Origin: Chthoniobacter sp. | GTDB lineage: Bacteria > Verrucomicrobiota > Verrucomicrobiia > Chthoniobacterales > Chthoniobacteraceae | Direction: 5' to 3' | DNA: 43,315 bases | Assembly: GCA_028293645.1 (NCBI GenBank) | Contig: JAQGOK010000125.1 | Coordinates: 1 to 43,315, forward strand | Part shown: one piece after another, positions 9,028 through 17,085 of the stretch | Layout: each line of letters starts with the position of its first letter | Numbering within the stretch: position 1 is the stretch's first letter | The notes under the pieces: model-generated | The model's database searches: none | Told to the model about the DNA's origin: nothing | Seen by the model: only the letters and a program-made list of their open reading frames with translations | Program-made: the position numbers and the translations under genes

Positions 9028-9408
9028 TCAGTCGGTCACCGGGATCTGACGCGGCTTCACCGAATCGCTCTTCGGGAGGCGCAGGGTCAAGACACCCTGT
9101 TCCATCTTCGCGCTGATTTTGCCGGTATCGATCGACGAATCGAGTTCAAACACCCGGCGGTAATCTGCGCGCCGCGATTCACGATAAACCTGGGTGCCCG
9201 CTGGCTCAGCCGCGGTGCGCCGGCCCAGGAGGATCAACTCGCCGTTTTCGACGGTGATTTGAAGACCGTCCTTGCCCACGCCCGGCATCTCGGCTTCCAG
9301 GACGTAGCCGTCCTGATCCTCGCGGATATTGGCTGGTGGCGTGACATAGCTCACGCGCTGAGTTGGCTGAGCCGTCGGAGATTCGGTCTTGGTAAGAGTA
9401 GCATTCAT
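9028..9408 (-). CDS. Hsp20/alpha-crystallin small heat-shock protein (second of the pair)
   Basis: 126 residues. It has the alpha-crystallin core from about residue 26 (NIREDQDGYVLEAEMPGVGK) through the terminal strands (GVLTLRLPKSD), with the A/G-x-L signature GVLTL. The C-terminal anchor motif usually written I-x-I/V appears as RQIPV. ATP-independent holdases of this type keep unfolding proteins soluble. It lies 60 bases downstream of the other Hsp20 gene on the same strand and ends at a strong terminator, so the two form a bicistronic unit. It is shorter and more divergent than its partner. Confidence 0.9.
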   Translation of the reverse strand: MNATLTKTESPTAQPTQRVSYVTPPANIREDQDGYVLEAEMPGVGKDGLQITVENGELILLGRRTAAEPAGTQVYRESRRADYRRVFELDSSIDTGKISAKMEQGVLTLRLPKSDSVKPRQIPVTD

Positions 9409-9430
9409 GTTTTTGGGATTGGAGGTGGCC

Positions 9431-9449
9431 GGCGGGCTTCGCGCCCACC
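9431..9449 (-). other. Intercistronic hairpin between the two hsp20 genes
   Basis: On the reverse strand GGTGGGC and GCCCGCC pair (one G-U) around a 5-base loop. There is no T-run, so it is more likely an RNA stability or expression-ratio element than a terminator. Confidence 0.4.
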
Positions 9450-9468
9450 GGACCGGGTTTTGTGATGA

Positions 9469-9930
9469 TTAGGAAACGCTGACTTCGATTTGCTTCGGCT
9501 TCGCTTCTTCCGACTTCGGGAGCGTCACGATCAGGACGCCATCTTTGTAGGAAGCGCTGACTTTCGACGCATCGACCAGGGCCGGCAGAGTCACGCTCCG
9601 TTGGAACTTGCCGAAGTAGCGCTCGCTGCGGAAGGAGCCGCCGTTCTTCTGCTCACGCTCTTGTTTGCGTTCGCCCGAGACGGTCAGCATTCCGTCGTGG
9701 AGAGAGAGATTGATGTCCTCTTTCTTCATGCCGGGGAGTTCCAGATGAACGACGAAGTTCTCTTTGTCGTCATGGACATCGAGTGCGGGCGACCATCCGC
9801 TGAAGAGGCCGCTGTCGCGAGTGGGCCAGGAAAGATCGAAGAGGCGATCGATCTCGTCTCGGACGGTCGAAAGGCGATCAAACGAGGGCCAATTCGACGC
9901 TTCAGGAAGTTGATAACGAATAAGGCTCAT
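9469..9930 (-). CDS. Hsp20/alpha-crystallin small heat-shock protein (first of the pair)
   Basis: 153 residues. An N-terminal region with SLIRY and VRDEIDRLFD is followed by the alpha-crystallin domain (WSPALDVHDDKENFVVHLELPG through GVLIVTLPK) and a C-terminal KQIEV anchor. This is the classical bacterial class A Hsp20 layout. It is probably the promoter-proximal gene of the two-gene operon. I saw no CIRCE-type operator in the roughly 210 bases upstream (9931-10143), which hold no gene. Confidence 0.93.
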   Translation of the reverse strand: MSLIRYQLPEASNWPSFDRLSTVRDEIDRLFDLSWPTRDSGLFSGWSPALDVHDDKENFVVHLELPGMKKEDINLSLHDGMLTVSGERKQEREQKNGGSFRSERYFGKFQRSVTLPALVDASKVSASYKDGVLIVTLPKSEEAKPKQIEVSVS

Positions 9931-10121
9931 AAGTTTGGATTGGGTTAAGGGTTTCAGACTCGCCTCTTACCAAGAGCTTACCGGATGCCCACCAGAAACC
10001 CCGCGGATGCGAACAGGTGTAAACGCATCACTCAGAACCGTTTGCGACCAAGTAGCCGCCATCAGACCACTTCGCGAACCGAGACAAGACGACACACGAT
10101 TCCGACCACGAATCCAAACCG

Positions 10122-10144
10122 GGCTGAGCCAACCCGGCTCAGCC
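10122..10144 (-). terminator. Hairpin at the 3' end of the gspF-like gene
   Basis: A perfect 9-base stem (GGCTGAGCC/GGCTCAGCC) with a 5-base loop touches the stop codon at 10144-10146. Only a short T-rich tract (GGTTTGGATT) follows on the reverse strand, so it is a weak intrinsic terminator or an mRNA 3'-end stabiliser. Confidence 0.55.
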
Positions 10145-11130
10145 TAAATGCCGTCGGTGAGCTGCTGAATTTGCTGCAGATAGCCCCCGTACCACATCAC
10201 CACGCGATACCCAATGTAGATACAGGTCGCCAGATAGATCATCCGCGGCAGCCATTCCGCCAGCGTGTCCAGCGCCGCGATTCCGGCTCGTTGGTGTTCC
10301 GCAGCGAGCCGGTTCAATTCCTCGTCCAGCTTCCCGGTCTCTTCGCCCACGCTGATGCCACGGATCGTCTCTTCCGGGAATGCCTGGCTGACGCCCAGCA
10401 GCGGGCCCACCTGCCCACCGGCGAGCACTTCCGGAATGACGCGTTTCACCGACGAGGAGATCAGTCCGCTTCGCGCCGCTCGTGCCGCCGATTTCAGGCC
10501 GTCCATCACATTCACCCCCGCGCCGAGCTGCATCTCGTAAGTCGCGCAAAACCGGGAGACGGCGAAGTTGGTCCGAATCCTCCCGATCACCGGGATCAGT
10601 CGCAGCAGTGAATCGACTGTCGGACTGGTTGCGGCCAAATCCTTCAGGAGCGTAGCGGCGAGAACGATGACCAACGCCGCCGAATAGAGCACGGCGAAGA
10701 CGCTGCCGATTTCACGCAGATATGCAGGGAGTCCGGAAGTCACCAGCGTCTGAATCCCAAGCGCGAAGATCCCGAAGTGCAGCACAAACACCGGATAAGC
10801 CGCCTTCTTGATCACGCCTGCCCGGGCGGCATCGAGTGCTCCAAAATACTCCGCGAGCTGCGCCAGCCCGTAGTCCAGACGTCCTGCGCGTTCGACCGCG
10901 GCGACCACTCCGGCTTCCATCTCGCTGACCATGGGCCGTTGCGCCGCGAAGGCTTCCGCCACTGTGAGGCCACCGGTGATGGCCTGGTTGAGCTGCTTCA
11001 GCAACTGCCGCAACCCGCCACGTGAGGATCGCGAGAGGCTTTGCAATGCCGCCGGAAAGGTCACCCCTGAGCGGAGCAACTGCCCGAGGCTGTGGTAGAA
11101 GCTCTGCTTCTCGCGAAACCGGAGGTGCAC
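10144..11130 (-). CDS. Type II secretion / type IV pilus inner-membrane platform protein, GspF/PilC family
   Basis: 328 residues. Two T2SF repeats are seen, each a helical cytoplasmic domain followed by membrane segments. The first covers FYHSLGQLLRSGVTF to AAYPVFVLHFGIFALG; the second covers FCATYEMQLGAGVNVMDGL to the final helix MIYLATCIYIGYRVVMWYGG. The SVGEETGKLDEEL motif is typical of GspF. The family anchors the assembly ATPase and pseudopilus in the inner membrane. The start is GTG at 11130; no ATG fits. No other secretion genes are intact nearby, only a decayed gene 63 bases upstream, so it is an orphan and its system must lie elsewhere or be degraded. Confidence 0.88.
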   Translation of the reverse strand: MHLRFREKQSFYHSLGQLLRSGVTFPAALQSLSRSSRGGLRQLLKQLNQAITGGLTVAEAFAAQRPMVSEMEAGVVAAVERAGRLDYGLAQLAEYFGALDAARAGVIKKAAYPVFVLHFGIFALGIQTLVTSGLPAYLREIGSVFAVLYSAALVIVLAATLLKDLAATSPTVDSLLRLIPVIGRIRTNFAVSRFCATYEMQLGAGVNVMDGLKSAARAARSGLISSSVKRVIPEVLAGGQVGPLLGVSQAFPEETIRGISVGEETGKLDEELNRLAAEHQRAGIAALDTLAEWLPRMIYLATCIYIGYRVVMWYGGYLQQIQQLTDGI

Positions 11131-11193
11131 CCCGCGAAGCTCCTCACTCCGCCGAGGCAGCGCAAGGTCAAAGGAGGCGCTCCGCCGCCAAGG

Positions 11194-11714
11194 TTACGCC
11201 GGGAACACGAACGTCAAGGTCGGCCGCGTGACCGTGACGCTCTGGATCGCGGAGGCGAGGATGAAACCATCGATGGGCTTCACCCGTTGGGTGCGCTGCC
11301 GTCGCCGCTGGTGGTGTCGAAGATGCCGTCGCGATCGACATCGAAGCCGATCACGTCCGCTTTGACGCTGGAGATCTTCGTCGAGCGCAAAGATGCCTGC
11401 GCCATCTGCGATTGGGTTTCGAGCACGGTCAAAGCTGGCGCGAGTTTCGGATCCGGATTCAGCACCCGCTGCACGACGTGGAGCGCGCTCTGGTTGTTGG
11501 CGGTCGAGATCACGCCGAAATCCGTTTCGCTGCCGCCGCCAAAGTTGCCGAGCACGAGCTGCGATGGGTTGAAGCCGAGAGCGACATCGTAGCCGGCGAA
11601 CTTCTCTGCTTCCGCATCGTAAAAGCTGCCGTCGCCCTAGAAAGTGAGGGTCCCAGTGCGGAGCGGAGCGGAAGCAGCATGAGTGCCCGCGGCGTGGGGG
11701 AAACCGTTCGACAT
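11194..11714 (-). pseudogene. Decayed or frame-disrupted gene upstream of gspF-like gene
   Basis: Translating from ATG 11714 gives 25 residues ending in TGTLTF, then an in-frame TAG at 11639-11637. The same frame continues as 119 protein-like residues (YDVALGFNPSQLVLG, then VDRDGIFDTTSGDG) up to a stop at 11280. A one-base frame change there would extend it by about 29 residues to a hydrophobic end (SVTVTRPTLTFVFPA) stopping at 11194. The YDVALGFNP segment resembles cohesin-like or extracellular beta-sandwich proteins, and the D-rich VDRDGIFD looks like a calcium-binding or dockerin-like turn. Family assignment is weak. Either a sequencing error or true decay explains the breaks. An alternative is a shorter intact ORF at 11280-11555. 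Confidence 0.5.
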
Positions 11715-11746
11715 CGCGGTGCGTAGGCTTTACCGACTCCACTCCG

Positions 11747-12574
11747 ATGTTTTCTGCCAAACCTGAGAGCGCGCTCGTCGTCGTTGGTCACGGCTCCACC
11801 GTGAATCCGGACTCCAGCGCACCCACGCTCGACCATGTGCAGGAGCTACGCCGGCGGGGCGTTTTCGGCGAAGTCCATGCGGCGTTTTGGAAGGAAGAGC
11901 CGAGCCTGCGTCAGGTGCCGTATCTGGTCGATTGCGACGAGATCTACGTCGTGCCGAACTTCATCAGTGAAGGGTATTTCACGCGGACGGTCATCCCGCG
12001 GGAGCTGGAGCTGGAAGGCGCGGTCACCAGTCGCGGTCCGCGCAAGATTCACTACTGCGAACCGGTCGGCAGCCATCCGCGGATGACCGAACTGTTGCTG
12101 CGGCGCGCCGCGGAGATCGCACCCGGTGTGCCGCCGGAAGAGACCAGTCTCCTCATCGTCGGCCACGGGACGAGTTTGAACGACAACTCCGCCGTCGCTG
12201 CGAAACGCGAAGTGGAGCGGATCGCCGCACAGGGCCGCTACGCCGAGGTCTTCAACGCCTATATGGAGGAGGAGCCGCTGATCGCGAAGTGGGATGAGTT
12301 CACGACCCGCCCGAACGTGGTGGTCGTGCCGTTCTTCATCGCGGACGGTTTGCACAGCTACGAAGACATCCCGGTGCTGCTCGGGATTGCCGAGACTTCG
12401 GCCGGTGCGGCGAGCGCGAGCGAGCAGGAGGTCTTCCGCGGCAACCCGTATTCCCGCCGCGGACGGACGCTTTTCTACGCCAGTGCGATCGGGACCGAAC
12501 CGCTTTTTGCCGATCTGATTCTGGAACAGGTGACCGCCTTCGATGCGGCACATCGCGAGCCGGCCCTGGCCTGA
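11747..12574 (+). CDS. CbiX/sirohydrochlorin-chelatase-like protein, two tandem domains
   Basis: 275 residues. Two related chelatase halves are visible, each starting with a strand ending in a His: LVVVGHGST (about residues 10-18) and LLIVGHGTS (about 137-145). Each is followed by a segment like VPNFISEGYFT or VPFFIADGLHS that closes the active site. Family members insert Co, Ni or Fe into sirohydrochlorin-type tetrapyrroles. The ATG at 11747 follows the decayed gene divergently. Its stop abuts the start of the next gene with no gap, pointing to translational coupling with the DR2241-like protein. No corrin-pathway genes are nearby. Confidence 0.85.
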   Translation: MFSAKPESALVVVGHGSTVNPDSSAPTLDHVQELRRRGVFGEVHAAFWKEEPSLRQVPYLVDCDEIYVVPNFISEGYFTRTVIPRELELEGAVTSRGPRKIHYCEPVGSHPRMTELLLRRAAEIAPGVPPEETSLLIVGHGTSLNDNSAVAAKREVERIAAQGRYAEVFNAYMEEEPLIAKWDEFTTRPNVVVVPFFIADGLHSYEDIPVLLGIAETSAGAASASEQEVFRGNPYSRRGRTLFYASAIGTEPLFADLILEQVTAFDAAHREPALA

Positions 12575-13204
12575 ATGCGGGATTCGACGCGGGCCTTGGC
12601 GGAATGGATTGCTGCGGGCGGACGCCAGATCGGTGAAGTCTTGATCGAAGCCGGAGACGCCGGCTTTGAACTGCGTCATTACGCGGACAGGGCGCGTGAT
12701 GATCTCGTTCTTCACGAACGGGCGGATGCTGCGCGAGCGATCGCGACCTTCGATGAAGCCGGTCGGTTTCGGCCGCTCAAGACTGCGCCGAATTTGCGCC
12801 GCGGCTGGCGGCTGCGCCTCGGCAGCTTGTCGGAGCTGCGCGAGGCGCTCGATCATTTGTACCCCGCGATGATTGGGGTTTGGCTGAGCCATCAACGCGG
12901 CGAACTGCAGGCGGTGGATCTGCGGGAAACCCTCGCGCGTCAAACCGGGATGTATCGCGTGACGCAGAAGATTACCGACAGCCAGGCCGACGAATTGATC
13001 GGCCGCTTCTGTCGCTCCGAGGACGGCTGTTTGAAGCACATCCTCTGGCGGATCGACACCGACCGCCCTGTGACCACCTTGCCGCCGGACAAGCTCCGCC
13101 CGGCGGTTGCGGGCGGATTTCTTCCCCTGCTCTGCCACGAAGCCTGCAATCTGCTCGTGGCGCAGGCGCGCGAGGTGGTGAAGAAATGCGAAGCGAAGCC
13201 GTGA
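12575..13204 (+). CDS. DR2241-like protein with a predicted [4Fe-4S] site
   Basis: 209 residues. The N-terminal half is an alpha/beta domain (GGRQIGEVLIEAGDAGFELRH). The C-terminal half has four cysteines spaced as C146-x5-C152 and C187-x3-C191, with a fifth at 205, resembling the [4Fe-4S] domain of Deinococcus DR2241, a protein that also carries a CbiX domain. Here the CbiX part is the separate upstream gene, directly abutting (TGA at 12572-12574, ATG at 12575), so the two probably work as one complex. The family link is from memory of DR2241 and its Pfam domains. The molecular role (electron delivery or metal handling at the chelatase) is inferred. The downstream gene overlaps its last codons. 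Confidence 0.7.
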   Translation: MRDSTRALAEWIAAGGRQIGEVLIEAGDAGFELRHYADRARDDLVLHERADAARAIATFDEAGRFRPLKTAPNLRRGWRLRLGSLSELREALDHLYPAMIGVWLSHQRGELQAVDLRETLARQTGMYRVTQKITDSQADELIGRFCRSEDGCLKHILWRIDTDRPVTTLPPDKLRPAVAGGFLPLLCHEACNLLVAQAREVVKKCEAKP

Positions 13205-14424
13205 TTCTCCGCGCTCGTATCGTCGTGCCCATGGAGGGTGCGCCGATCGACGACGGCGCCGTGGTAATTCAGGGCGACCGCATCGTTGCGGTCGGTGCGC
13301 GGCGCGATCTCGTTCCACTGCACGGCGAGCCGACGCTCGATCTGGGCGAGGTTGCTTTGCTCCCCGGCTTGATCAACGCGCACTGCCATCTCGACTACAC
13401 GATGATGCGGCACGCGATCGACCCGCCAAAGAGCTTCACGGCATGGGTGCAACGGATCAACGCGCTGAAACGCAGCCTCGATAACGACGATTATCTCGCC
13501 GCGATTCGCCGCGGCTTCCGCGAGCTGCGCAAGTGGGGCACCACGACGGTCTGCAACATCGAAGCTTTCCCCGAGCTGATGGTGGAACTCGGGCCGTCGC
13601 CTCTGCGCACCTGGTGGTTTTACGAAATGATCGATGTCCGGCATCGGCACACGACCGAGGAAGTCGTTGCCGGTGCGCTGTCGTTTTTCCGCCGCCGCGA
13701 GGCCGGGCTCGATCGCTACGGCCTCAGCCCGCATGCGCCTTTCACCGCATCGGTTTCGCTCTACCAACTGGCGAACGCCTGCGCGGCACGCTCACCGATG
13801 GCGCTGACCACGCATGTCGCGGAGTCGCTCGAAGAAATGCAGATGTTCCGCGACGCGCGGGGCCCGCTCTACGATTTCATGAAGTCGCTCCAACGGCCGA
13901 TGACGGACTGCGGTCGGCACACGCCCTTTGGGCTGCTCTGGCGCAGCGGCGCGATCAACCGCGACTGGCTGCTCGCGCATATGAATGAGCTGCGTGACGA
14001 AGACTTCGAGTTGCTCGGCCAACACACCGCGGATGAACTGCCGAGCGTCGTGCATTGCCCCGGCAGCCATCGGTATTTCGGTCACTCGCCCTTCCCTTTG
14101 CGCCGCCTGCTCGATGCCGGGGTGAACGTCTGCGTCGGCACCGACAGCCTCGCCAGTACGGAGTCGCTGAGCTTGCTCGAAGAGTTGCGTTCGCTGCGCG
14201 ACTCCATAGCGGGACTCAGCGGTGAGCAACTGTTGCGAATGGTCACGGTCAATCCGGCCCGTGCTTTGCAGCAGGCCGGTCAGCTCGGCCAAATCACCCC
14301 GGGGGCGCTCGCCGACTTGATCGCGGTTCCGACGAGCGGTACGGTCGCTGCCATCCATGAGGAGGTCGTCGATCATTCCGCGCCGATTTCCTGGATGATG
14401 ATCGATGGTAAAATTGTTCCGTAA
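13186..14424 (+). CDS. Amidohydrolase of the chlorohydrolase / S-adenosylhomocysteine-deaminase group
   Basis: 412 residues. The N-terminal strand region is AVILRARIVVPMEG, then the metal-site HxH in NAHCHLDYT. Further metal or catalytic residues are the His in TTHVAESLEEM, the His in VVHCPGSHRYFG, and the Asp in CVGTDSLAST. It ends with the usual beta-sandwich strand (GALADLIAVP). The family deaminates or dechlorinates purines, triazines or related ring compounds; the exact substrate cannot be read here. The ATG at 13186 overlaps the end of the DR2241-like gene by 19 bases; GTG 13201 is an alternative. Its own stop overlaps the next gene by 20 bases. Confidence 0.8.
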   Translation: MRSEAVILRARIVVPMEGAPIDDGAVVIQGDRIVAVGARRDLVPLHGEPTLDLGEVALLPGLINAHCHLDYTMMRHAIDPPKSFTAWVQRINALKRSLDNDDYLAAIRRGFRELRKWGTTTVCNIEAFPELMVELGPSPLRTWWFYEMIDVRHRHTTEEVVAGALSFFRRREAGLDRYGLSPHAPFTASVSLYQLANACAARSPMALTTHVAESLEEMQMFRDARGPLYDFMKSLQRPMTDCGRHTPFGLLWRSGAINRDWLLAHMNELRDEDFELLGQHTADELPSVVHCPGSHRYFGHSPFPLRRLLDAGVNVCVGTDSLASTESLSLLEELRSLRDSIAGLSGEQLLRMVTVNPARALQQAGQLGQITPGALADLIAVPTSGTVAAIHEEVVDHSAPISWMMIDGKIVP

Positions 14425-15346
14425 TCCTGCGCTGCTCTGCGCCGCACTGTTCGTCTCCTCGTCGGTGGCGATCGAAGCCGCGCCGAAAAAGAAGAAACCT
14501 GCCGCTGCTTCGTCGGGCACAAAAGCGCGACCGACGCCCGGAAGCACGCCGGCGCCGGGAACCCTGAAGCTGCTTCAGGACGGCGAGCTGCCGCTATCGG
14601 CCAAAGGCGCGATCGTGCTCGATAGCTATCTGGGCGCACCGTTGTACGAAAAGAGCGCCGATCTGCCGCTTTATCCCGCGAGTACGACCAAGGTTCTGAC
14701 CGCCCTGATCGTCATCGAAACCGGGAACCTGGACCAGGAGGTCGAAATCGCTGAGGAAGAAACCAAGGTCGGTGAAGCGAGCCTCAATCTGAAGGTCGGC
14801 GAGCGTTTCACGCGTCGGCAGATGCTCTACGGGTTGATGCTTAAAAGCGCGAATGATGTCGCTCATTCCCTCGCCCGCGATAACGCAGGGACGGTGGAGG
14901 CGTTCGCTGCAAAGATGACCGTCCGGGCGCACGAACTCGGGGCGATCAACTCGAACTTTCGCAACCCGCATGGGCTCACTCACCCGCAGCACATCACCAC
15001 GGCCCGCGACCTGGCGATCATCATGCGTGCAGCCATGCAGCAGCCGCTTTTCCGCCAGATCGTGAGAACGCGGCAGATCACCTGGGAATCGACCCTCGGC
15101 AGCCGTCTGGTGGCGAGTCGGAACCGCTTGTTGTATGAGTTCCCGGAGTTCACAGGCGGGAAGACGGGCTTCACGAATGCGGCGCAGCACACGCTGGCGA
15201 CGGCTGCGTGCCGGGATGGCCGGGAGGTCATCGCGACGGTTTTGCACGACACCAAGGCCGGCAAGTGGGAGGACACCAAACTCCTGCTCACCTACGGCTT
15301 CAATCATCGGCCGGAGCCGGACAAGCCGGTGCCGAAGTTCAACTGA
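14405..15346 (+). CDS. D-alanyl-D-alanine carboxypeptidase (serine-type, S11 family)
   Basis: 313 residues. A signal peptide (LLCAALFVSSSVAIEA) is followed by a Lys/Ala/Pro-rich linker and the penicillin-binding fold with all three motifs: STTK (S93, K96), SAN (S148, N150) and KTG (K253). The family trims the terminal D-Ala from peptidoglycan stem peptides in the periplasm. The C-terminal end stops just after the catalytic domain; the second beta-domain and membrane anchor of classic DacA are missing, so it is probably a soluble form. The start ATG 14405 overlaps the amidohydrolase stop region. Confidence 0.9.
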   Translation: MVKLFRNPALLCAALFVSSSVAIEAAPKKKKPAAASSGTKARPTPGSTPAPGTLKLLQDGELPLSAKGAIVLDSYLGAPLYEKSADLPLYPASTTKVLTALIVIETGNLDQEVEIAEEETKVGEASLNLKVGERFTRRQMLYGLMLKSANDVAHSLARDNAGTVEAFAAKMTVRAHELGAINSNFRNPHGLTHPQHITTARDLAIIMRAAMQQPLFRQIVRTRQITWESTLGSRLVASRNRLLYEFPEFTGGKTGFTNAAQHTLATAACRDGREVIATVLHDTKAGKWEDTKLLLTYGFNHRPEPDKPVPKFN

Positions 15347-15361
15347 CCGGAGCTCGCGTCC

Positions 15362-16357
15362 TTACTCGCGCTTCGGCTCGCGGTTGATGAGGTTTGCCGC
15401 GACTTCCGCCGCGGAAAGCGTGCCGTCCAGCAACGCGCGTGTTTGATCGATGATCGGGGTTTCGATCCCCAGCCGCCGGGCGCATTCATGTGCGCTGTAA
15501 GTTGTCGGCACTCCTTCCGCGACCATGTTCATCGACGAGACGATCGCGCTGAGCGTTTCGCCGCGGCCAAGGCGTTCGCCGACGGCGCGATTGCGACTGT
15601 GGTGAGAAAAACAGGTGACCACCAGATCGCCAATGCCGCTCAGCCCCTGGAAGGTCTCGCGCTGGCCGCCGAGCGCGACGCCCAGGCGGACCATTTCGGC
15701 GAGCGAGCGCGTCACCAGCGCCGCCTTCGAGTTGTCTCCGAGGCCGAGTCCGTCGCTCACGCCGGCGGCGAGCGCGAAGATGTTTTTGAGCGCGCCGCCG
15801 AGTTCAATCCCAGCCAGATCGTTGCTCGTGTAGGGGCGAAAATATGCGGTGTTGAAGGCCTGCTGCAGCGGCGCTTCGAGCGCTTCATCGCGGCAGCCGA
15901 GAACGATCGCGGTCGGCTTGCGCTGCGCCACTTCCTCCGCGTGGCCCGGCCCGGAAAGCACTGCGATGGCGTGTTGCGGAAAGCATTCCACGAGGATCTC
16001 GCTCATTCGCAAACCGCTGCCGCGCTCGACGCCCTTGGTGCAGGAAAGCAACACGGCGTCCTCGCGCAGCGTGACGGTCGAGAGCCGCGCCGCGACTTCG
16101 CGCAAAGCCTTTGACGGCGTCACCAGCAGGAGCAGATCGCACGCGGCGAGATCGTCCAGTTCAGCCGTGAAGTCGATTGGCTCGGGGAGCCGGATTTCGG
16201 GTAGATAGTTGCGATTGATGCGGTCGGCCCGCAGGCTTTCCACGTGCCCGGCATTGTGGCCCCACAGCGTCACGCGCGGCAGCGTTTCGGCGAGCACGAG
16301 CGACAATGCCGTGCCCCAACTCCCGGCGCCGATGATGCCGGCGTGTTGGAACGTCAC
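15362..16357 (-). CDS. gpsA: Glycerol-3-phosphate dehydrogenase [NAD(P)+]
   Basis: 331 residues, typical length. N-terminal Rossmann motif GAGSWGTAL, then LLLVTPSKALREVA, the LSGPGHAEEVA motif (usually GPSFAEEV), a catalytic Lys in the IELGGALKNIFALAAG segment, and GIGDLVVTCFS. It reduces dihydroxyacetone phosphate to sn-glycerol-3-phosphate, which feeds phospholipid synthesis. Its start overlaps the plsY stop by four bases, so the two form an operon supplying and then acylating the same molecule. It converges with the carboxypeptidase gene, with only 15 bases between. Confidence 0.95.
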   Translation of the reverse strand: MTFQHAGIIGAGSWGTALSLVLAETLPRVTLWGHNAGHVESLRADRINRNYLPEIRLPEPIDFTAELDDLAACDLLLLVTPSKALREVAARLSTVTLREDAVLLSCTKGVERGSGLRMSEILVECFPQHAIAVLSGPGHAEEVAQRKPTAIVLGCRDEALEAPLQQAFNTAYFRPYTSNDLAGIELGGALKNIFALAAGVSDGLGLGDNSKAALVTRSLAEMVRLGVALGGQRETFQGLSGIGDLVVTCFSHHSRNRAVGERLGRGETLSAIVSSMNMVAEGVPTTYSAHECARRLGIETPIIDQTRALLDGTLSAAEVAANLINREPKRE

Positions 16358-17082
16358 GGCGCTTTCTCCGATTCGTCAGGACTCACCGCCGGCGCGGGCG
16401 CATCCTTCGAGCCGAACCGCAACTCCGTGCCGGCGACGAGGCGCTTGATATTGGAGCTGTGGCGCTTCAGCACCAGCCCCGCCGCAGCGACCGCGAAGTA
16501 GAAATGGCCCCAGCTCGTGACTGCGCCCCACCACGACACCGGCCAGAAAAGCATCAGCCCGATCACGACGATCGGCAGCGAGACCGCAGCGATCAGCGAT
16601 GCGAGCGAAACGTAACGCGACGTTTTGAAAACCAGCCCCCAGATCGCGAAGATGATGACGCTGGCGAGTGGCATCATGCCGATGATCACGCCAAGCGAAG
16701 TCGCCACGCCTTTGCCGCCTTTGAAGCGGAGCCAGACTGGAAAATTGTGGCCGAGGATGCAGCCGAGTGCGCCGGCAATTCCCGCGAATCCTTCGTCCAG
16801 ATGCTCGATCTTCTCGTGTCCGTGCGGAAGCGGCACATGAATGTCCCAGTGCCGCGCCAGCCACAGCGCGAGGACGACCGCGAGCCAGCCTTTCGCCGCA
16901 TCCGCGAAGAAGGTGATCAGACCCCACTTTTTGCCCATCACGCGCCAGACATTGGTCGCGCCGATGTTGCCGCTGCCGTGCGCCCGGAGATCGACGCCTT
17001 TCGAGCGCGCGAAGATCAATCCGAACGGAATCGAGCCCAGCAGGTAGGCAAGCACGACAATGGCGGCAATGAGCAGTGGCAT
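16354..17082 (-). CDS. plsY: Glycerol-3-phosphate acyltransferase PlsY
   Basis: 242 residues with five or more membrane helices. Family motifs: an N-terminal LLGSIPFGLIFAR, GSGNIGATNVWRVMGK, the GHNFPVWLRFKGGKGVAT motif, and a terminal basic tail. It transfers the acyl group from acyl phosphate to glycerol-3-phosphate in the inner membrane, the first step of phospholipid synthesis in PlsX/PlsY organisms. It overlaps gpsA by ATGA, so gpsA and plsY are one unit. A C-terminal extension of about 30 residues (GSKDAPAPAVSPDESEKAP) is longer than usual and low-complexity. It follows polX by three bases on the same strand. Confidence 0.93.
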   Translation of the reverse strand: MPLLIAAIVVLAYLLGSIPFGLIFARSKGVDLRAHGSGNIGATNVWRVMGKKWGLITFFADAAKGWLAVVLALWLARHWDIHVPLPHGHEKIEHLDEGFAGIAGALGCILGHNFPVWLRFKGGKGVATSLGVIIGMMPLASVIIFAIWGLVFKTSRYVSLASLIAAVSLPIVVIGLMLFWPVSWWGAVTSWGHFYFAVAAAGLVLKRHSSNIKRLVAGTELRFGSKDAPAPAVSPDESEKAP

Positions 17083-17085
17083 GAC

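Noticed and set aside
7392-9116. 574-codon forward frame opposite the cls-like gene
   Set aside because: The reverse-strand frame has the complete phospholipase-D motifs. The forward frame is the antisense shadow common in GC-rich DNA.
11846-13318. 490-codon reverse frame opposite the CbiX and DR2241-like genes
   Set aside because: No domain is visible, and the forward frames carry family motifs and abutting starts and stops.
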